The translations under genes and the position numbers were made by a program. The notes under the pieces are model-generated. The model was not told the DNA's origin. It saw only the letters and a list, made by a program, of their open reading frames with translations, and did no database searches. Source: Chloroflexota bacterium (GTDB lineage Bacteria > Chloroflexota > Anaerolineae > Aggregatilineales > Phototrophicaceae). From it: a DNA stretch of 41,788 nucleotides. Below, piece by piece: positions 35,201-41,788 of the stretch; the first letter of the stretch is position 1; every line of letters starts with the position of its first letter. The DNA lies in NCBI GenBank assembly GCA_003242205.1, contig QGUR01000003.1:1-41788 (forward strand), in the 5' to 3' direction.

Positions 35201-36249
35201 TTCTGATCCAATTCGGGAATTACGACGAGGCACTGGAGATTCTGGAACAAGCGCTCGAAATCGACGGCAGCAACGCCAACACGTGGGCCAAGCACGGGCA
35301 GGCGCTGCGCCGCGTAAACCGGCTGGAAGAATCGCTGCGAAGTTTTACACGAGCGGTCGAACTCGATCCGACATATGCCTGGGCCTGGAACGGGCGCGGT
35401 CTGACGTTGAGCGCCATGGGCGCGCGAGCCAAGGCCATTGAATGCTTCCGGCGCGCGACGGAACTCGATCCCAACGACGTCTGGTACTGGTACAACCTCG
35501 GCGATGAATACGTCGCCATGAACCGGTTTCAGGATGCCATTCCCGCGCTGCAACGGGCTACCGTGCTGAACAGCCAGCACGCGGCAAGCTGGGCCAAACT
35601 GGGGCAGGCACTGCGTCGCCTTGGGCATTTCGCGCAAGCGCTGGACGCCTATGACCGGGCGTTGTCGCTGAACCCGCGCTATGCATGGGCCTGGAACGGG
35701 CGCGCGCAGGCGCTGGCAGGGCTGGAACGTCGTGAGGAAGCGCTTGCCAGTTACGAACGGGCAATCGACGAAGATCCGAGCGTCATCTGGTACTATACAA
35801 ACCTCGTCGATCTGCTGCTTGAGCTTCAGAAACGGCGCGAGGCGCTGGCAGTCATTGACCGGGCAGTTCAACAACTGCCGTTTAATGCCACCGGATGGGC
35901 GCATCGTGGCAAAGTGCTGCGTCGCCTGCGCCGGTATGAGGAAGCCATCGACAGTTATCAGAAGGCGCTGGAACTGGACGAAACCTATGCCTGGGCCTGG
36001 AACGGGCTGGGGCTGGCGCAACTGGCGCTTAAGCAGTGGCAGGAAGCGCGTGCAAGTTTCGAACAGGCCGTGCGCTATAACCCGTCAGATACCTGGTTCT
36101 GGCATAATTTTGGCGAGGCGCTGATGCTGCTCGGCATGAACCGGGAAGCGGCCGAAGCGTTCGAGCGCGCGCTCGCCCTTACGCCCCGGCATGAACCATC
36201 GCTGAAAAAGTTGCGAATCGTACGCAAGCGGTTGAAGGACAACATTTGA
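32203..36249 (+). CDS. Cytoplasmic Ser/Thr kinase fused to about 22 TPRs
   Basis: 1348 residues. Residues 1-270 are an unassigned, partly helical region. Residues 275-560 are a Hanks kinase: loop RRGGMGIVY (first Gly replaced by Arg), AIK lysine K308, HRDLKPAN (from 407), DFG (427), SPEQ. The C-terminal 780 residues are about 22 TPRs of exactly 34 residues, each beginning with a W-rich helix. From repeat 3 on (34150) the helix starts cycle YAWAW, DVWHW, HxxSW, a period of 102 residues (306 bp) seen six times with no indel. TPRs suggest substrate or partner binding. The ATG is 4 bp after the Clp stop; a TTG at 32200 is possible. No membrane span. Confidence 0.9.
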   Translation: MEIPQTGRQPLPVSDDDIRLALRRPHPQDNVDFFATDPNPEIRRLGQLALRREDINDQFALGDLCAKRSLTDDKRLLVFYVAKTLIAYRRALQDADNDVDRTLAHRAVDEFIAWVLATAHKYPTRRNIAVALWAVAEAESSSLLALVDRPASWLNTALVEKLLNQYRENQPRQPDQEAARTTPEQPTIVAPDISEFGLSQSLATIGENTIDTAALTFEAERSLIDVLDETRFERAASVPYSVDAIPEIEPVRTALASTLQTVVEDSGNEFRIGERIEGRYEIADLRRGGMGIVYLCYDHENREPVAIKSFQGRFFDNERAVARFFQEAATWIHLEKHRHIVQARLVQNIAGRPHIILEHISGPEGLGPDLKSWIDHKRLDLVNAIEFGLHIALGMQHATRKVPGLVHRDLKPANILVTHDGIAKVTDFGLVRSVEIEDLALDGEADNNGDHSAAERLTRIGAIIGTAPYMSPEQCQSLDADIRSDIYAFGCVLYEMLTGRTLFRAHKFDAWIQAHLHEQPVFDAEVEARIPQRLRELTLACVAKAPDDRPPHWGAIVDELSAIYREVVGHAPILEVTGPALEARELMDKGYSLTELKRYDEALEAYDQAIALQPRYAWAWARKGRTLRLLNRLDESLSCFERALEIDPNYAWAWRGKGMILERLERWEEALYCYRTAAHLQPGDPWHWCNQAEVLQHLGRYEEAIPLLETAIKVDPSHSNSWARLGQIYRLMKRYDDAINAYERAVQIDPSYGWAQNGLGLALKAVGRYRDALIAFKKAARHQPDDVWHWYNIAEMLIELGQYQDAVEPAFEATRVDSNHAFSWAKLGQALRYVKRYDEALAAYQRAIELQPDYAWAINGMGIVLEQLGRYEEALEAYRRSASLGEPDVWHLYNQGNVLVLLGRCEEAIPLLRGAIELNPGHTRSWARLGNALRQLGRMREALEAYEQATASDPSFAWAWNELGITLEAMGRKREALEAYRNASVSTPDEPLYLYQQADLLIQFGNYDEALEILEQALEIDGSNANTWAKHGQALRRVNRLEESLRSFTRAVELDPTYAWAWNGRGLTLSAMGARAKAIECFRRATELDPNDVWYWYNLGDEYVAMNRFQDAIPALQRATVLNSQHAASWAKLGQALRRLGHFAQALDAYDRALSLNPRYAWAWNGRAQALAGLERREEALASYERAIDEDPSVIWYYTNLVDLLLELQKRREALAVIDRAVQQLPFNATGWAHRGKVLRRLRRYEEAIDSYQKALELDETYAWAWNGLGLAQLALKQWQEARASFEQAVRYNPSDTWFWHNFGEALMLLGMNREAAEAFERALALTPRHEPSLKKLRIVRKRLKDNI
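34150..36204 (+). repeat. Higher-order TPR repeat, 306-bp period
   Basis: Super-repeat units begin at 34150, 34456, 34762, 35068, 35374, 35680 and 35986, exactly 306 bp apart, each starting with a YAWAW-like codon block (Tyr/Phe at the first position). The last unit is incomplete (two TPRs plus a basic tail). Confidence 0.85.
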
Positions 36250-36632
36250 TGCTGATGGGTAAGGAAATTTCGATCACGTTTATGAGCGGCCCGTGGGATG
36301 GAAAGACGCTGCGCTTTGAGCAGCCAGAGGCAGGGGAAGAACTGATCCTGACCATCGGGCGGCGTGAAGGCTGTGACGTTCAACTCACCTATGATAATCA
36401 GGTGTCGCGGGTACATGCGCGGCTGGGATGCACCTCCAATCAGGTGACTGCCAGCGAGTCGGTCCCAAACCCTTTCGTCCTATCGTTCTGGTTGCAGGAC
36501 AGCGGTAGCCGGAATGGTACGTTTGTGGAGCGCGAAAAAGAGCCGATACGCGGGCGAGTCAGCCTCCGTCCGGGAACGCTATTCCGCATTGGCAAGACGT
36601 GGCTGCGGCTTGACGTTCCCCTGTCGCTGTGA
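36249..36632 (+). CDS. Stand-alone FHA domain protein
   Basis: 127 residues, essentially one forkhead-associated domain: a TIGRREGCDVQL turn, VSRVHARL, and LQDSGSRNGTFV with the conserved Arg, Ser-x2-His and Asn-Gly. These bind phosphothreonine, so it should read a target of one of the kinases here. The ATG shares an A with the preceding TGA (TGATG), so it is translationally coupled; AAGGA lies about 9 nt upstream. A second ATG at 36255 is possible. Cytoplasmic. Confidence 0.93.
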   Translation: MLMGKEISITFMSGPWDGKTLRFEQPEAGEELILTIGRREGCDVQLTYDNQVSRVHARLGCTSNQVTASESVPNPFVLSFWLQDSGSRNGTFVEREKEPIRGRVSLRPGTLFRIGKTWLRLDVPLSL

Positions 36633-37477
36633 ACATGACAGTCACCAAACATACCGCTCAACTGCGCTCGTTCGATGATCTCCGGCTGTTCGTATCTCGA
36701 TGGACGCCAGACGGTCCGCCGCAAGCGCTGCTGATCATCATTCACGGCTACGGCGAACATAGCCGCCGTTACACGCACGTCGCGCGTTACTTCGCTGAGC
36801 GAGGCTTTGCCGTGGCAGCGCTGGATTATCGCGGGCACGGACTAAGCGAAGGCCCGCGCGCAACGGTGATACGCTTTCATCACGTCATCTCAGACATCGA
36901 GGTCTGTTACAACTGGGCGCGGCAATTCTGGCCCGACCTGCCGGTCTATCTGATCGGCCATAGTCTGGGCGCGCTGGCAACCCTGTTGTTCCTGTTGTCG
37001 GCAGACCGGGAGGTCGCCGGAGTGGTCCTTTCCGGCGCGCCGCTGGCGGCCGCGTGTACGCCATGGCCGCTGGTACAACTGGCGCGGGTGCTGAACCGGG
37101 TTACGCCGGGCTGGCGGATCGTACCGATCAACCCGTTTGGCATCACACGCAATCGGGAAGTCATCAGGGCATCGCTGGCCGATCCGCTGATGACAATCGC
37201 CCCTATCAGCGCGCATCTGGCCCACGAGATCATCGGCGAATCACGTTTTGTCCTGAACCAGCTAAGCAGTCTGGAGACGCCGATCCTTTACCTGCATGGC
37301 GCGAAAGACGGCGTTGTGTCTGCCACCGGCAGTCAAAAAGCCTACGAGCGAACGGGCGGGCACGACAAAACGCTCATCATCTACCCTGAGCTTGCCCACG
37401 AACTGTTCAACGAGCCGGAACGCGAGCAGGTGTTGGCCGATGTGTTCGCGTGGCTGCAAGCGCGCGTTGGCGGCTGA
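36629..37477 (+). CDS. Monoacylglycerol lipase-like alpha/beta hydrolase
   Basis: 282 residues. Signature of the serine aminopeptidase S33 / Hydrolase_4 group: HGYGEHSRRY (39-48), DYRGHGLSEGP, nucleophile GHSLGA (S112), acid D227 in GAKDGVV, and H257 in LAHELFNEPE. Likely a lysophospholipase or monoacylglycerol lipase in the cytoplasm or at the membrane face. Start: GTG at 36629 interleaves with the FHA stop (GTGA); an ATG at 36635 is the alternative. Both leave the family core intact. Last gene of the Clp-kinase-FHA operon, so a link of lipid hydrolysis to the kinase module is possible but unproven. Confidence 0.9.
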   Translation: MNMTVTKHTAQLRSFDDLRLFVSRWTPDGPPQALLIIIHGYGEHSRRYTHVARYFAERGFAVAALDYRGHGLSEGPRATVIRFHHVISDIEVCYNWARQFWPDLPVYLIGHSLGALATLLFLLSADREVAGVVLSGAPLAAACTPWPLVQLARVLNRVTPGWRIVPINPFGITRNREVIRASLADPLMTIAPISAHLAHEIIGESRFVLNQLSSLETPILYLHGAKDGVVSATGSQKAYERTGGHDKTLIIYPELAHELFNEPEREQVLADVFAWLQARVGG

Positions 37478-37499
37478 TGCCAACTAGCACCACCCCCCT

Positions 37500-37529
37500 T
37501 TGACACGGTGAGGCATCGTCCCTTATTCT
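37500..37529 (+). promoter_or_regulatory. Promoter of the DMT transporter gene
   Basis: Perfect TTGACA (37500-37505), 18-bp spacer, TATTCT (37524-37529), about 53 nt before the TTG start. Confidence 0.55.
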
Positions 37530-37581
37530 GTGCAGGTGCAGCCTGACGACATAATCGAATATCCACGAATGAGGTGCATGT

Positions 37582-38508
37582 TTGAATAAATGGCTCGGAT
37601 TCTGGATGCTGTCATTGATCTGGGGATCGTCATTTCTCCTGATTCGCATCAGCGTGGAGGAAATGGATGAGCTTCAGATCGTCTTTATGCGCAGCCTGAT
37701 CGCTGCCATCGGCCTGAATGCCATCCTGTTCCTGCGCGGCAAGCGCTGGCCGACTGACTGGCGCACGCTCCGATCGCTGATACTGCTCGGCGTGATGAAT
37801 CCCGCTATTCCGTTCATCCTGATTACGTGGGGCGAAAAATCGGTCGAAAGCGGTCTGGCCAGCGTATTGCAGTCAACGGCGGCGCTCTTCGGGCTAATTT
37901 TCGCCCATTTCGCGTTTGCCGACGAACGCATGAACATGCAAAAAGCGCTCGGCCTTGGCCTTGGCTTCATCGGCGTGCTCGTGCTTTCAAGTCGCAGTTG
38001 GGCCGCGGGCGCGGTCCTGACAGGCGATCTGCTCGGCCAGCTTGCGATTGTCGTCGCGTCCCTGTTCTATGCCCTGTCGACCACCTACAGCAAGCTCTCG
38101 ATCCATGACCTGGAGCCGATCATGATTTCAGCCGGGGCGATGACAACTGCCGCAATTATTACCGGGATTCTGATGCTGGTCGCGCCCCTTGCCGGGGGCA
38201 GTGCGCCCGTTCCGTTGACTGATGTCAGCACAAACGTGTTACTGTCGGTGCTCATGCTCGGCTTTATGAACACGTTTATCGCCTATCTCATCTTCTATAG
38301 TCTTGTGCGTTCGTTGGGGGCAGGCCGCACGCAGATGGTGACCTACGTTGTGCCTGTCGTCGGGTTGTTTTTGGGCGCGGTTTTCCTAAACGAAGTGATT
38401 GACGCACGTCTGATAGCCGGCGCGAGTCTTATCTTCGCGGGCATTGCTCTGGTCAACCTGCAATTGGGGCGTATACGGTTCCTGCGCCGCGTTCAGCCAG
38501 CCCCCTGA
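37582..38508 (+). CDS. EamA/DMT superfamily transporter
   Basis: 308 residues with ten hydrophobic segments in two EamA repeats. The first repeat begins WMLSLIWGSSFLLIRISVEE, a typical drug/metabolite transporter entry, and the second ends with LGAVFLNEVIDARLIAGASLIFAGI, read in parts. Substrates of such exporters range from amino acids to small metabolites; none can be named here. TTG start with GAGGT 6 nt upstream; the nearby ATG at 37578 runs into a stop after three codons. Has its own promoter and ends in a hairpin region convergent with the rRNA operon. Confidence 0.93.
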   Translation: MNKWLGFWMLSLIWGSSFLLIRISVEEMDELQIVFMRSLIAAIGLNAILFLRGKRWPTDWRTLRSLILLGVMNPAIPFILITWGEKSVESGLASVLQSTAALFGLIFAHFAFADERMNMQKALGLGLGFIGVLVLSSRSWAAGAVLTGDLLGQLAIVVASLFYALSTTYSKLSIHDLEPIMISAGAMTTAAIITGILMLVAPLAGGSAPVPLTDVSTNVLLSVLMLGFMNTFIAYLIFYSLVRSLGAGRTQMVTYVVPVVGLFLGAVFLNEVIDARLIAGASLIFAGIALVNLQLGRIRFLRRVQPAP

Positions 38509-38521
38509 AGCAGGGCTGGCT
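38495..38521 (+). terminator. Hairpin at the end of the DMT transporter gene
   Basis: AGCCAGCCC (38495-38503) and GGGCTGGCT (38513-38521) form a 9-bp perfect stem with a 9-nt loop spanning the stop codon. No T-run follows on the plus strand, so termination strength is uncertain. Confidence 0.4.
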
Positions 38522-38529
38522 ACAACAGG

Positions 38530-38556
38530 AAACAAAAAAGCGACCGGGAGGTCGCT
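38530..38556 (-). terminator. Intrinsic terminator of the rRNA operon
   Basis: On the minus strand: AGCGACC-TCCC-GGTCGCT, a 7-bp GC-rich stem with a tetraloop, followed by TTTTTTGTTT. It lies about 57 nt past the 5S 3' end. Confidence 0.75.
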
Positions 38557-38612
38557 CGTTCGTTGTTGCAGCTTGTTGGTTGGGCTTTGGAATACGATAA
38601 CGCAGGCAAGGG

Positions 38613-38726
<114 letters not shown>

Positions 38727-38849
38727 CGCCCGCCCGCGTCTCGCTTCCGCTCGCTGTTACGCTTTCCTCACCACAGACATCCCCGCTCGCAAGCCCTGGT
38801 TCTCACGCACGTCCTCGACCAGACGACCCTTCTCCCCGCAGCACACTCA
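38727..38849 (-). other. 23S-5S internal transcribed spacer
   Basis: About 120 nt between the 23S and 5S ends. No tRNA is visible. It carries the distal arm of the 23S processing stem. Confidence 0.6.

Positions 38850-38857
<8 letters not shown>
38837..38857 (-). other. 3' arm of the 23S processing stem
   Basis: Pairs with 41681-41701: GCGTTTTG with CAAAACGC (helix 1 of mature 23S) and GTGCTGCG with CGCAGCAC (precursor extension), separated by a 5-nt internal loop. This is the usual RNase III substrate layout. Confidence 0.7.
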
Positions 38858-41680
<2,823 letters not shown>

Positions 41681-41688
<8 letters not shown>

Positions 41689-41701
41689 CCCATGTGCTGC
41701 G
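41681..41701 (-). other. 5' arm of the 23S processing stem
   Basis: CGCAGCAC-ATGGG-CAAAACGC on the minus strand, complementary in both 8-nt arms to 38837-38857. Confidence 0.7.
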
Positions 41702-41788
41702 AAGACAACGATCGTCTCGTCGTTCCCGCGCGTGTCCCCTCGCTTGCTTTCTCGCGTTTCTGTCTGTGGTTGGTAAGCTGCGCACCGC
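41689..41788 (-). other. 16S-23S spacer, truncated by the window end
   Basis: 100 nt upstream of 23S in the direction of transcription. No 16S rRNA end and no tRNA are recognisable in this piece, so either a longer spacer lies outside or 16S is unlinked. Confidence 0.4.

Noticed and set aside
34150-36204. CRISPR array or tandem DNA repeat
   Set aside because: The 306-bp period is protein-level TPR periodicity; DNA identity between units is only partial.
29832-36249. Type VI secretion (ClpV with FHA and kinase)
   Set aside because: No Tss core genes are present, and the Clp protein has a ClpP-docking loop and a ClpA-like layout.

Overview
The window reads as a chromosomal segment of a GC-rich bacterium, most likely a member of the Chloroflexota (Anaerolineae-like). 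This placement is an inference from the gene set: DUF3048 lipoprotein, DUF4388 protein next to a Ras-like GTPase, several membrane Ser/Thr kinases, and secreted beta-rich proteins with Chloroflexota-style architecture. It was not tested by phylogeny; the 23S rRNA at the right end would settle it. Translation starts are often TTG or GTG, usually with a clear Shine-Dalgarno at the right distance.

Left part (0.1-8.2 kb). A response regulator with a degenerate GGDEF domain is divergent from an O-methyltransferase. A five-gene minus-strand operon (6.8 to 2.0 kb) encodes a DUF4388 protein, an MglA/Ras-like GTPase, an alpha/beta hydrolase, a left-handed beta-helix (hexapeptide) protein and a homologue of the cyanobacterial fatty acyl-ACP reductase. 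It has a strong promoter at 6883-6912. A DUF3048 lipoprotein runs the other way.

Middle part (8.3-26.4 kb). This holds a catalytically dead trypsin-like protein with zinc ribbons, a YbjN/CesT-like protein, a non-RD membrane Ser/Thr kinase, a secreted peptidase-like protein with a PDZ inserted in a jelly roll, and a 1069-residue helical protein whose N-terminus resembles GTPase-associated protein 1. Next come DUF423 and CPBP membrane proteins and a DtxR/MntR-type regulator with a promoter and a palindromic operator candidate. A two-gene secreted unit follows (1244-residue beta-rich protein plus a YVTN propeller fused to a MauG-like di-haem domain), then a UPF0200 P-loop kinase.

Right part (26.6-38.5 kb). 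A membrane-anchored AAA/STAND-like ATPase and a second transmembrane kinase face a tight plus-strand operon: ClpA-like unfoldase, cytoplasmic kinase fused to about 22 TPRs, FHA protein and monoacylglycerol-lipase-like hydrolase. The TPR array has an exact 306-bp super-period. A phosphorylation-controlled unfoldase is the most plausible new system here (inference). A DMT-family transporter follows.

Right end (38.5-41.8 kb). A minus-strand rRNA operon holds 23S and 5S rRNA with an intrinsic terminator and a clear 23S end-pairing/processing stem. The 16S gene lies outside the window.
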